DNA of 64,000 nt, from NCBI RefSeq assembly GCF_018381315.1, contig NZ_JAGZSD010000001.1, positions 62,001-126,000 on the forward strand, in the 5' to 3' direction. The first letter of the stretch is position 1. Each line of letters starts with the position of its first letter. Shown in pieces: positions 57,323 to 64,000 of the stretch. The notes under the pieces are model-generated. The model had not been told where the DNA came from. It worked only from the letters and a program-made list of their open reading frames with translations, and made no database searches. The stretch is from Anaerostipes sp. (GTDB lineage Bacteria; Bacillota; Clostridia; Lachnospirales; Lachnospiraceae). A program made the position numbers and the translations under genes.

Positions 57323-58501
57323 ATGTTGAATTTTCAGTATTATGCACCTACAAAGGTTGTATTTGGCAAAGGAACCGAGGGCAGGGTCGGAGATCTGGTA
57401 AAAAAAGAGGGATGTAAGAAGGTCCTGGTACACTACGGAGGACAAAGTGCTAAGAAATCCGGACTGCTTGACAGGGTCTTTGATTCTCTGAAAGCGGCAG
57501 ATATTGATTATGTCAGCCTGGGAGGGGTAGTGCCTAATCCGCGGCTCTCCAAGGTATATGAAGGCATTGAGCTTTGCAGAAAGGAAGGGGTGGACTTCCT
57601 GCTTGCTGTTGGCGGAGGCAGTGTCATTGATTCCTGCAAGGCCATTGGATATGGGCTTGCCAACGAGTGTGACGTGTGGGATATGTATACCGGAAAAGAG
57701 AAAGCAAAGGGATGCGCGCCGGTAGGTGCTGTTTTGACGATTGCAGCGGCAGGAAGTGAGATGAGTGATTCGTCTGTTATTACCAATGAGGAAGGATGGT
57801 ATAAGAAGGCGCTGAATACAAATTACGGGCGCTGCCGTTTTGCTGTGATGAATCCGGAACTTACCTATACTCTCCCGGAATATCAGACAGAAAGCGGATG
57901 CACAGATATTATGATGCATACTATGGAACGCTATTTTGTGGCAGAGGATACTATGGAGATCACAGACGGAATTGCAGAGTCCCTTATGCGCACTGTGATG
58001 AAGAATGCAAAGCTGCTCCTTGACGATCCTAAGAATTATGATGCGAGGGCAGAGATTATGTGGTCTGGCACGCTGTCCCACAATGATCTTACCGGATGCG
58101 GAACCAACGGAGGTGACTGGGCCACTCATCTGATTGAGCACGAGCTGGGCGGACTGTTCGATGTAGCCCACGGAGCCGGACTGGCTGCTGTCTGGGGAAG
58201 CTGGGCAAGATATGTTATGGATCAAAAGCCGGAGAGATTTGCAGCTTTTGCAGTAAATGTCATGGGCGTGGAGGACCAGAAAGATGCCAGGAAGACAGCG
58301 CTTCTTGGGATTGAGGCTGTAGAGGATTTCTACCGCGCTATACATATGCCGACAAATTTAAGAGAACTGGGAGTCAGCCCGACAGATGAACAGATAAAAG
58401 AAATGGCTCAGAAAGCTACCGGGGGAGGGGCATACAAACTTGGTACATTTAAGAGGCTGAGTGCAGATGATATAGAAAAGATCTATCATATGGCAAAATA
58501 A
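57323..58501 (+). CDS. Iron-containing alcohol dehydrogenase (BDH-like)
   Basis: 392 residues. The NAD(P) loop is AVGGGSVIDSCKAI; metal ligands are in GCTDIMMHTMERYF (Asp and His), and in HLIEHELGGLFDVAHGAGLAAVW (His and His), matching the NADPH-dependent butanol dehydrogenase YqhD/BdhA group. It reduces aldehydes such as butyraldehyde, glycolaldehyde or lactaldehyde. It has its own promoter and a bidirectional terminator. It could clear the aldehyde released by the aldolase of the adjacent operon; this is inference. Confidence 0.92.
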   Translation: MLNFQYYAPTKVVFGKGTEGRVGDLVKKEGCKKVLVHYGGQSAKKSGLLDRVFDSLKAADIDYVSLGGVVPNPRLSKVYEGIELCRKEGVDFLLAVGGGSVIDSCKAIGYGLANECDVWDMYTGKEKAKGCAPVGAVLTIAAAGSEMSDSSVITNEEGWYKKALNTNYGRCRFAVMNPELTYTLPEYQTESGCTDIMMHTMERYFVAEDTMEITDGIAESLMRTVMKNAKLLLDDPKNYDARAEIMWSGTLSHNDLTGCGTNGGDWATHLIEHELGGLFDVAHGAGLAAVWGSWARYVMDQKPERFAAFAVNVMGVEDQKDARKTALLGIEAVEDFYRAIHMPTNLRELGVSPTDEQIKEMAQKATGGGAYKLGTFKRLSADDIEKIYHMAK

Positions 58502-58516
58502 AAGATGTAATTAAAG

Positions 58517-58582
58517 AAGGCACCATTCTTAAGAAGTTTCCGCAGTTATCAGCGGTCTTTCAAAAGAAGGTGCCTTTTTTTC
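58517..58582. terminator. Bidirectional terminator between convergent genes
   Basis: AAGGCACC (58517-58524) pairs with GGTGCCTT (58569-58576) around an internal CCGC/GCGG hairpin, with TTTTTT on the plus side and CTTTAATT on the minus side. Confidence 0.7.
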
Positions 58583-58604
58583 ACTTTGTTCCAGCAGAAG
58601 AGGT

Positions 58605-59987
58605 CTATAATTCTCCTCTGGATTCACGGTCAATTAATTCTTTCATAATAGAATCATACTGTTTATCTAATTTATAGAATGCAAGTGTGACAACTGCCAA
58701 AACTGCGACAATGATCGGTCCCACTTTGTAGATTGTGATGATCATGTTCAGTGCAGAACCAGGCTGTGTTACGGAACCTGCTGCAGAGCTGATATATCCT
58801 GACAGGGAGAGAAGTCCTGTCATGGCGGCAGATGCTACACCTGCGCCTACTTTTGTTCCGATAGAACCGCCTGCAAAGATCAGGCTTTCCTGGCGGATGT
58901 GGGTTTTCCACTGTCCGAATTCCACTACATCACCGATCATTCCGAATACAACAGCATTCAGAGGTGCAAGTCCGACAGCACGGGCCACACAGCTCATAAC
59001 CATCCACGGAAAACTATATGGATTCAGGAAGAACAGCAGCTGGCCTGCAAGGGCAATAAATGCTCCGGCAAATGCAACATTTCTTTTTCCGAATTTTCCG
59101 ATAAGCGGAGCACAGGCGAAGATACAGGCTACTAAAGTGAGCGTCTCTGTCAGATACAGAGCACTGTACATCCAGGTGTCGTTGTGGAAAATATATTTGC
59201 AGTAATAGGGAAGGATGGTTCCTGAAATACCAAAGGATACACTCTGAAGCATCCAGAGAACAAGGACTGCCCAGAAATATTGGTTTGTAACCAGGGCTTT
59301 CAGCCCTTTTTTCAACGGTACACTTTTTGTTTTTTCCTTTGCCGCTATTACTACGGTTTCTTTACATTTGAGAAAACAATTTATAAGCAGTATCAGTGCA
59401 AGAACTGCCCAGATAGACATGGTTTTTACCCATGCAGCCTGATTGTCTCCGAAAACCTTTACTAACGGAAGAGTGAAAGTTACGGCTACAATACGGCCGA
59501 TTGGTGACAGTCCCATTCTCACTACGCTTAACATGTCTCTCTCAGTGGAGACACGGGTCATCATAGCAGAAAGACTTCCGTAAGGAAGATTGATGGCTGT
59601 GTAGCAAAGTGTGGTACAGAAATTATATGTAACAAACAGGTAGATTCCCTGAACGATTCCGGTTGTATGAGGCACAGTGAACAGCAGCACGGCTGAGAGA
59701 GCATAAGGTACGCTCATCCATAAGATCCACGGCCTTGATTTTCCCCATTTTGAATTGGTGTGTTCTACGATGACACCCATAATCAAGTCAGATACTCCGT
59801 CAAACAGCCGGGAAAGCAGCATAACCAGTCCGACGGTGGCTGGGTTGATTCCTACATAATCAGTATAAAAAAGTGTAAGTAATGTACCGATCATCCCGAA
59901 GATTACATTACATGCCACATCTCCGCCTGCATAAGAGACACGGGTTCCCCAGCTGAGCTTGTGGCCTTTGACATAGTTTTTATCCAT
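58605..59987 (-). CDS. GPH-family glycoside/pentoside/hexuronide:cation symporter
   Basis: 460 residues from the ATG at 59987 (AAGGAGAAGAAG upstream on the minus strand); a longer frame to 60014 has no site. About twelve helices and the family signs SYAGGDVACN, LSRLFDGVSDLIMGVIVEHT, and KWGKSRPWILW, as in MelB/YicJ/UidB proteins. It imports sugars or uronides with sodium or protons. It is second in a minus operon after an inositol-dehydrogenase-like gene, so cyclitols or related sugars are likely cargo. Confidence 0.92.
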   Translation of the reverse strand: MDKNYVKGHKLSWGTRVSYAGGDVACNVIFGMIGTLLTLFYTDYVGINPATVGLVMLLSRLFDGVSDLIMGVIVEHTNSKWGKSRPWILWMSVPYALSAVLLFTVPHTTGIVQGIYLFVTYNFCTTLCYTAINLPYGSLSAMMTRVSTERDMLSVVRMGLSPIGRIVAVTFTLPLVKVFGDNQAAWVKTMSIWAVLALILLINCFLKCKETVVIAAKEKTKSVPLKKGLKALVTNQYFWAVLVLWMLQSVSFGISGTILPYYCKYIFHNDTWMYSALYLTETLTLVACIFACAPLIGKFGKRNVAFAGAFIALAGQLLFFLNPYSFPWMVMSCVARAVGLAPLNAVVFGMIGDVVEFGQWKTHIRQESLIFAGGSIGTKVGAGVASAAMTGLLSLSGYISSAAGSVTQPGSALNMIITIYKVGPIIVAVLAVVTLAFYKLDKQYDSIMKELIDRESRGEL

Positions 59988-60064
59988 TCTTCTTCTCCTT
60001 ATTTCATCTGGCATATGGAAAGAGGACAGCCTGCCGCCGGAAAAGACAGGCAGGCTGTTGTCTC

Positions 60065-61078
60065 CTATACCGTGATTTCAGAAATTTTTACAGGGCGGTG
60101 TTCTTCCAGTGATTTTTTAGCAGCGAGTCCCATGAGAACCGGCTCAAGGCCGTCCATAACCCCGAGAGGAGTGTCTGTGTCTTTTTCAATAGCGTCAATG
60201 AAGCATTTAACCTCTTTTGCATAAGCTGCCATGTAGCGTTCCAGGAAGAAGTAAAGCGGTTTTTCTCCGGTTACACCATCTGCATTGCTGATTACTGCCT
60301 GAGAAGCTGAATCATTTGCTGTTGCGACCATTCCTTTAGATCCGAATACTTCAGCTCTCTGGTCGTATCCGTAAACAGCTTTTCTTGAGTTATCGATGAC
60401 AGCGATGGCACCGTTTTTCATTTTTAATGTAATAACGGCAGTGTCCACATCCCCTGCTTCACCGATTGCAGGATCTACCAGGACTGCTGCTTCAACATAT
60501 ACTTCTTCAGCATCGCATCCTGCAAGGAAACGTACCATATCAAAATCATGGATTGTCATGTCTAAGAACATTCCGCCGGAAACTTTTACATACTCTGCAC
60601 TTGGCGGCTCCGGATCTCTGGATGTCACTTTGATGATCTGTGTCTCACCGATCTTGCCGGCAGCTACAGCATCTCTTACTGCTTCAAAGTTATGGTCAAA
60701 ACGGCGGTTGAAACCTACCTGGTATTTTACATTGCTTTTCTTTAAAGCATCGACCACTTCCTGAATTTTCTGTACGTCATGATCGATTGGTTTTTCACAG
60801 AATACATGTTTTCCTGCTTCAATGGCTTCTACAGAAATCGGTGAATGTGTATCTGTGGATGAGCAGATCAGCACTGCATCGATCTGAGGGTCATTTAAAA
60901 TATCCTTATATTCTTTTGTGGTATTTTCAACACCCATCTCTTTTGCCCATGCTGCTGTGTCCTCTGTCATAAACGGATCAGCAAGGGTTTTAACCTTTGC
61001 ATTTCCCACCTGTGTACAGATGCTTTCTACGTGTACTCTTCCGATTCTTCCTGCTCCGATAATACCTACATTTACCAT
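60065..61078 (-). CDS. iolG: Inositol 2-dehydrogenase-like oxidoreductase (Gfo/Idh/MocA)
   Basis: 337 residues, GAAAGGAAG before the ATG on the minus strand. The NAD site is VGIIGAGRIGRVHVESI; EKPIDHD carries the catalytic Lys; and GGMFLDMTIHDFDMVRFL holds the Asp and His of IolG-type enzymes. It oxidises myo-inositol or a related cyclitol or sugar to the 2-keto form. No other iol genes are present here, so the rest of the pathway is elsewhere, or the substrate differs. It forms a two-gene operon with the GPH symporter. Confidence 0.88.
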   Translation of the reverse strand: MVNVGIIGAGRIGRVHVESICTQVGNAKVKTLADPFMTEDTAAWAKEMGVENTTKEYKDILNDPQIDAVLICSSTDTHSPISVEAIEAGKHVFCEKPIDHDVQKIQEVVDALKKSNVKYQVGFNRRFDHNFEAVRDAVAAGKIGETQIIKVTSRDPEPPSAEYVKVSGGMFLDMTIHDFDMVRFLAGCDAEEVYVEAAVLVDPAIGEAGDVDTAVITLKMKNGAIAVIDNSRKAVYGYDQRAEVFGSKGMVATANDSASQAVISNADGVTGEKPLYFFLERYMAAYAKEVKCFIDAIEKDTDTPLGVMDGLEPVLMGLAAKKSLEEHRPVKISEITV

Positions 61079-61159
61079 AATAATAACTTCCTTTCTCGTT
61101 TTTAACTGGTCTGATTTCTTTATGAGTTAATCATATCAGCACAAACACTTAACCAAAAC

Positions 61160-61189
61160 TAGTATTTTTTTTGGATTTCATAGTATTTT
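61160..61189. promoter_or_regulatory. Direct repeats 21 bp apart upstream of iolG
   Basis: TAGTATTTT occurs at 61160-61168 and again at 61181-61189, two helical turns apart on one face, about 85-110 bp before the iolG start. This spacing is typical of AraC-type activator half-sites. The rest of 61079-61284 is A/T-rich with no gene seen. Confidence 0.4.
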
Positions 61190-61284
61190 ATTAATAATAT
61201 TTTTGGGTGATTATTTTTTGTGTCTTATTTTTGGAAAATGAGCCTGATGCCGGCCAAAAAAGAATACAGCCTAAAGAAAAGACC

Positions 61285-61320
61285 AAAAAAAAGAAACCCG
61301 CCATATAAATGCGGGTCTCT
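61285..61320 (-). terminator. Terminator of mecA (minus strand)
   Basis: On the minus strand AGACCCGC pairs with GCGGGTTT (plus 61294-61301, 61311-61318), followed by a run of eight T residues. Confidence 0.88.
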
Positions 61321-61339
61321 CCTTTGGTTAAATTAAAGT

Positions 61340-62035
61340 TTAAAATTCAGCGATCTGCCGAATAGCATCCTCGGAAAGGATGGTCTGAAAATGTTCATCG
61401 AATAAAGCTTTCGTCGCATAGGTATTTGGGATACGTTTGCTGTACTCTGATAAGATGTTCCGGACTTTTGTAAAATCATATTTATTGTCCTCAGAGGACA
61501 GGCACAGATAATAACAATTATTTTCGGTATCTTTATATAAGCGGCTTTCATGCGGAAAGCTAATTACCAGTTTTGCTGCATATGAAACTTCTTCCAGAGA
61601 GGAGAAGCAGTATACGTCACATCCTGAATCCATGATGGCCAGATGCATGGCATCTGCAAGATCAGATAAGTCGCTGTCAGAAGTCTCGTCAAGAAAATTA
61701 AGCACTCCGTCAGCATCATCCAGCTTCATATCTTCGGAAGATATCTTGGAATTTACTAATTTTTCGTAACGGTCATTAAACTGATCGGCATCCTCCACTT
61801 TTGTGACGACGAGTATCAGACATTCCTGGGAGACCGGGATCGCTTCAACCATCAGCGGAATATTATTGGTCTCAAAACCTAATTCCTGGGAAGCTTTCTT
61901 CATAAGTTCTCTGAACAGTCCTTTGGCCTTATCAGAGCCAAATGCCAGTTCATTGAGCAGAGTCTCTTTTCCAGCAAGGTCAGCTTTATTCAAAGTACAT
62001 CGGATTTGATTGTCACTGATTCGTTCTATCTTCAT
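61340..62035 (-). CDS. mecA: Adaptor protein MecA
   Basis: 231 residues from the third possible start (ATG 62035), 8 nt after AAGGGAG; ATG 62041 is only 2 nt away. MKIERISDNQIRCTLNKADL is the N-terminal substrate-binding module; the C-terminal domain with FSSLEEVSYAAKLV and RLYKDTENNCYYLCLS docks ClpC. MecA delivers proteins such as ComK and other targets to ClpCP for degradation. The central linker is acidic (DETSDSDLSDLADAM). It is monocistronic, with its own terminator. Confidence 0.93.
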   Translation of the reverse strand: MKIERISDNQIRCTLNKADLAGKETLLNELAFGSDKAKGLFRELMKKASQELGFETNNIPLMVEAIPVSQECLILVVTKVEDADQFNDRYEKLVNSKISSEDMKLDDADGVLNFLDETSDSDLSDLADAMHLAIMDSGCDVYCFSSLEEVSYAAKLVISFPHESRLYKDTENNCYYLCLSSEDNKYDFTKVRNILSEYSKRIPNTYATKALFDEHFQTILSEDAIRQIAEF

Positions 62036-62128
62036 AGTCATCACTCCCTTACTTTATATTATAGTATAGTATCAGATTGCATATGTGTAAAGTGTTTCTG
62101 AATAACTTACAAAAATATACAATAATAC

Positions 62129-62157
62129 TTGAAATTATTTACAGAATTTGTTATGAT
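62129..62157 (+). promoter_or_regulatory. Promoter of the small acidic protein gene
   Basis: TTGAAA (62129-62134), 17 bp, TATGAT (62152-62157). The transcript would carry a 5' leader of about 130 nt with a CATTGCC/GGCAATG hairpin (62211-62228). Confidence 0.6.
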
Positions 62158-62294
62158 GAATTTACAGCATATGGAAAAGAGCTCTTTATTATGCTGAGGC
62201 GCCGTATCTTCATTGCCTTTCGGCAATGTCTGGAATTTATATATCATAGCACTTTTCTGGCTCATTTCACAAGCAATTCAGAATGGAGATTATC

Positions 62295-62492
62295 ATGGGA
62301 CATCGCAGTGATTTATTGGATTATTTAGAACTTGGATTGGCAGTCCAGGTCGATGGAATACCCGTAGACAGCAGCAACCAGGAACAGATGGATCTTATGC
62401 TCAGGGAAGATGATTCCTACATGAAAGACTTCATTGATGATGAGAAAGGGGAGATCTGTGCCGTCTACTATCAAAAAGTAACCAATCATTAA
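62295..62492 (+). CDS. Small acidic protein of unknown function
   Basis: 65 residues from the ATG at 62295 (TGGAGA upstream). The sequence starts MGHRSDLLDYLELGLAVQVDG and is rich in Asp and Glu (MDLMLREDDSYMKDFIDDEKGE). It has no membrane segment or cysteine. I do not recognise the family. A good promoter and ribosome site and a stop before a hairpin support that it is real. Confidence 0.65.
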   Translation: MGHRSDLLDYLELGLAVQVDGIPVDSSNQEQMDLMLREDDSYMKDFIDDEKGEICAVYYQKVTNH

Positions 62493-62524
62493 ATAATGCG
62501 TCATCTATACCAATAGTATCTCAA

Positions 62525-62555
62525 TTAAGCCAAGGGATTATTTCTCTTGGCTTAA
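62525..62555. terminator. Shared hairpin between convergent genes
   Basis: TTAAGCCAAG (62525-62534) pairs perfectly with CTTGGCTTAA (62546-62555); it covers the last codons of cwlD. T-tracts are weak on both sides. Confidence 0.5.
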
Positions 62556-63224
62556 ATAGGATTGAATTCCCTTATAGATGGCCTGAGCAGCCTTTTCCTG
62601 ATAGTTTTTATCCTGAAGCTGCTGTTTTTCTGCCTCATTGCTTAAAAAACCGCATTCTGCGATGACAGTCACATACGGATTGTCTCTGAGCAGAAAGTAA
62701 TCGCTATTGGCTTTTGCCACCCGGTGATTGCCGGGATCCAGATTTTCTACAAGCGAACTCTGGAGACAGTCAGCAAGCTGTTTCCCTTTTTGGGAGCCTT
62801 GATAGTAAAATACCTGTGCACCATGTACATCACCGCTTGGATAACTGTTTTGATGAATGCTCACGACCAGGACTGGTTCAGCATCAAATATGATCTGTTT
62901 GCGGTTGGAAAGATCGGATACTTTTACATTGGTGGTGCTGGTGGCCAGATTGTAGTCACCGTCCCTGGTCATCTTTACCTTGAATTTTTCCTTCTCCAAA
63001 ATTGTTTTTAATTTTTTTGAGATGGACAGGTTTATATCCTTTTCCAGTACATTGCCGCTGCCGACCTTTCCGGGATCATTGCCGCCGTGGCCGGGATCAA
63101 TGATAATGACATTCTGCCTGCCGATGGTTTGATTTACAAAGATCGGAAGCGTGATGGATGAGATATAGAGCAGAACCACAATACAGAAAACAGCAACTCC
63201 TAAAAGTTGTTTGCGATATTTCAT
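62538..63224 (-). CDS. cwlD: N-acetylmuramoyl-L-alanine amidase, CwlD type
   Basis: 228 residues with an N-terminal membrane anchor or signal (about 8-30). The amidase-3 zinc site is complete: IIDPGHGGNDPG (His), LEKDINLSISK (Glu), VSIHQNS (His), and catalytic Glu in IAECGFLSN. In spore formers CwlD removes peptide side chains to allow muramic-lactam in the cortex; its size and single-domain form fit, but a vegetative amidase cannot be excluded. Confidence 0.88.
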   Translation of the reverse strand: MKYRKQLLGVAVFCIVVLLYISSITLPIFVNQTIGRQNVIIIDPGHGGNDPGKVGSGNVLEKDINLSISKKLKTILEKEKFKVKMTRDGDYNLATSTTNVKVSDLSNRKQIIFDAEPVLVVSIHQNSYPSGDVHGAQVFYYQGSQKGKQLADCLQSSLVENLDPGNHRVAKANSDYFLLRDNPYVTVIAECGFLSNEAEKQQLQDKNYQEKAAQAIYKGIQSYLSQEK

Positions 63225-63301
63225 TTAAAGACCTCAGGACTTTTGTAATATTATATTCATTGCAGGGCACGTTTTATGTATGACATTTTGACCAGTTCTC
63301 C

Positions 63302-63359
63302 GGCGGCCCGTTCGGAACTCACTTCGTTCAAACAGCCTCACTGCGCTTTGCGCACCGCC
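63302..63359. repeat. Compound palindromic element downstream of the symporter gene
   Basis: GGCGG (63302-63306) and CCGCC (63355-63359) enclose GAAC/GTTC (63315-63318, 63326-63329) and TGCGC/GCGCA (63342-63346, 63350-63354). A clover-like fold is possible. It lies 30 nt after the symporter stop and may also end its transcript. Confidence 0.5.
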
Positions 63360-63389
63360 TCCAAATTTTTTCTTCACTATGGCATGTTG

Positions 63390-64000
63390 TCACCTTCGGG
63401 TTAGGTAGTCGTTTGTCATTTTGATTACCTGGCCTGACAGCAGGGTGATGGAGATCAGGTTTGGGACGGCCATTAATCCGTTGAAGGTATCGGAAAGATT
63501 CCATACAAAGGAAAGGTGAAGGATCGATCCCAGAAATATAAAATATAAAAATACGAGTTTGTAATTGGTCACGGCTCTTTTTCCGAAGAGGTAGGCCACG
63601 GCTGTTTCTCCGTAAAAGGACCAGCCGATCAAAGTTGAAAATGCAAAGAAAACGATGGCGATGGCAACAAAGGCAGCGCCCCAGGGCCCGAAAACTGTGG
63701 AGAATGCCGCGCTGGTCAGGGGCACTCCGTTAAGCAGGGAATCAAAATGGGCGGTAGTTCCCTGAACTGCATCAAGAGCCATGGCATTCAGATAAGTGCT
63801 TTCTGCATAGACGCCGGAGGTGAGAATTGTAAGTGCTGTAATCGTACACATGACAACAGTGTCGGTAAATACTTCAAAGATTCCCCACATGCCCTGGACA
63901 ACAGGTTCTTTTGTATCAGAGTTTGTATGTACGGTAACAGAGCTTCCAAGCCCGGCTTCATTAGAAAACACTCCCCTGGAGATTCCTTTTTTCATGGCAG
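63390..64000 (-). CDS. Alanine/glycine:cation symporter (AGCS), 3' part
   Basis: The frame is open to the right edge; the ATG at 63995 is internal, since the KKGISRGVFSNEAGLGSSVTVH segment is a mid-protein AGCS signature. About 203 codons are present, with five hydrophobic segments. The family imports alanine or glycine with sodium or protons. The N-terminal half lies beyond the window. Confidence 0.93.
   Translation of the reverse strand, partial: AMKKGISRGVFSNEAGLGSSVTVHTNSDTKEPVVQGMWGIFEVFTDTVVMCTITALTILTSGVYAESTYLNAMALDAVQGTTAHFDSLLNGVPLTSAAFSTVFGPWGAAFVAIAIVFFAFSTLIGWSFYGETAVAYLFGKRAVTNYKLVFLYFIFLGSILHLSFVWNLSDTFNGLMAVPNLISITLLSGQVIKMTNDYLTRR

Noticed and set aside
57260..58345. 361-codon minus-strand frame in the iron alcohol dehydrogenase gene
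   Set aside because: Antisense shadow; it also crosses the next gene's promoter and has no start signals.
62077..62328. 83-codon plus-strand frame upstream of the small acidic gene
   Set aside because: It overlaps the promoter and leader of the downstream gene, and the composition is not protein-like.
1..64000. CRISPR arrays, prophage, transposases, rRNA operons
   Set aside because: No regularly spaced repeats, phage structural genes, transposase motifs or rRNA sequences were seen on reading both strands.

Overview
The window looks like a chromosomal segment of a low-to-mid GC anaerobic Firmicute, most likely a member of Clostridia/Lachnospiraceae. The reasons are strong AGGAGG-type ribosome binding sites, short operons on both strands, Firmicute-only genes (MecA adaptor, GdpP-type c-di-AMP phosphodiesterase, DUF951, the CwlD-type amidase of spore formers), clostridial ferredoxins and EFR1-type flavodoxin/ferredoxin proteins. 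The genus cannot be fixed from the sequence alone. No rRNA, CRISPR array, insertion sequence or prophage was seen; one tRNA (Pro, CGG) is present. Two genes run off the edges: a CheR methyltransferase on the left and an alanine:cation symporter on the right.

Layout, left to right. 1-3.4 kb: cheR 3' end, then a TetM-like ribosomal GTPase fused to a C-terminal NYN (YacP/Rae1-like) nuclease domain. 3.5-7.1 kb: a TetR-autoregulated redox operon (radical SAM, TetR, two flavodoxin-fold proteins, a Nim/PNPOx-like protein) with twin operators on its promoter. 7.2-11.3 kb: MazG-like hydrolase, RecQ, peptide deformylase, SGNH hydrolase, GntR regulator. 11.3-12.3 kb: a short accessory patch with a repeat element and a small membrane protein. 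12.3-22.6 kb: an IlvD-family dehydratase, then an IclR-linked cluster (zinc dehydrogenase, aminotransferase, APC permease, IclR, SDR, 2-hydroxyacid dehydrogenase, KDPG aldolase-VOC fusion, KDG kinase) that reads as a sugar-acid or amino-sugar-acid catabolic route ending in pyruvate and glyceraldehyde 3-phosphate.

22.7-34.8 kb: ABC exporter, XRE/membrane-protein pair, YdeI-like protein, ABC-class ATPase of the PF09818 type, EFR1 ferredoxin, HAD phosphatase, a membrane EAL phosphodiesterase with a degenerate GGDEF domain, tRNA-Pro, a dicarboxylate/amino-acid symporter and a MATE pump. 34.8-36.1 kb: DAHP synthase, preceded by an unannotated 37-codon leader peptide packed with Phe, Tyr and Trp codons and by mutually exclusive antiterminator and terminator hairpins. 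I consider this ribosome-mediated aromatic attenuator the most interesting object in the window. 36.2-47.5 kb: housekeeping genes in a conserved order (pth, mfd, PrsA-like lipoprotein, DUF951, rpsF-ssb-rpsR, gdpP, rplI, dnaB, MerR-like).

47.5-48.2 kb: a 56-residue 2[4Fe-4S] ferredoxin and a DUF1858 protein read from back-to-back promoters. 48.4-56.1 kb: a galactitol-type PTS operon with two different DhaK paralogues, one DhaL, a class II aldolase and a PRD regulator, but no DhaM and no dehydrogenase. 56.3-58.5 kb: a secreted LRR/Ig-like protein and an iron-containing alcohol dehydrogenase. 58.6-61.1 kb (minus): an inositol-dehydrogenase-like oxidoreductase and a GPH sugar symporter. 61.3-64 kb: mecA, a small acidic protein, cwlD and the partial symporter. 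Several intergenic regions carry related palindromic elements placed directly after terminator T-tracts.
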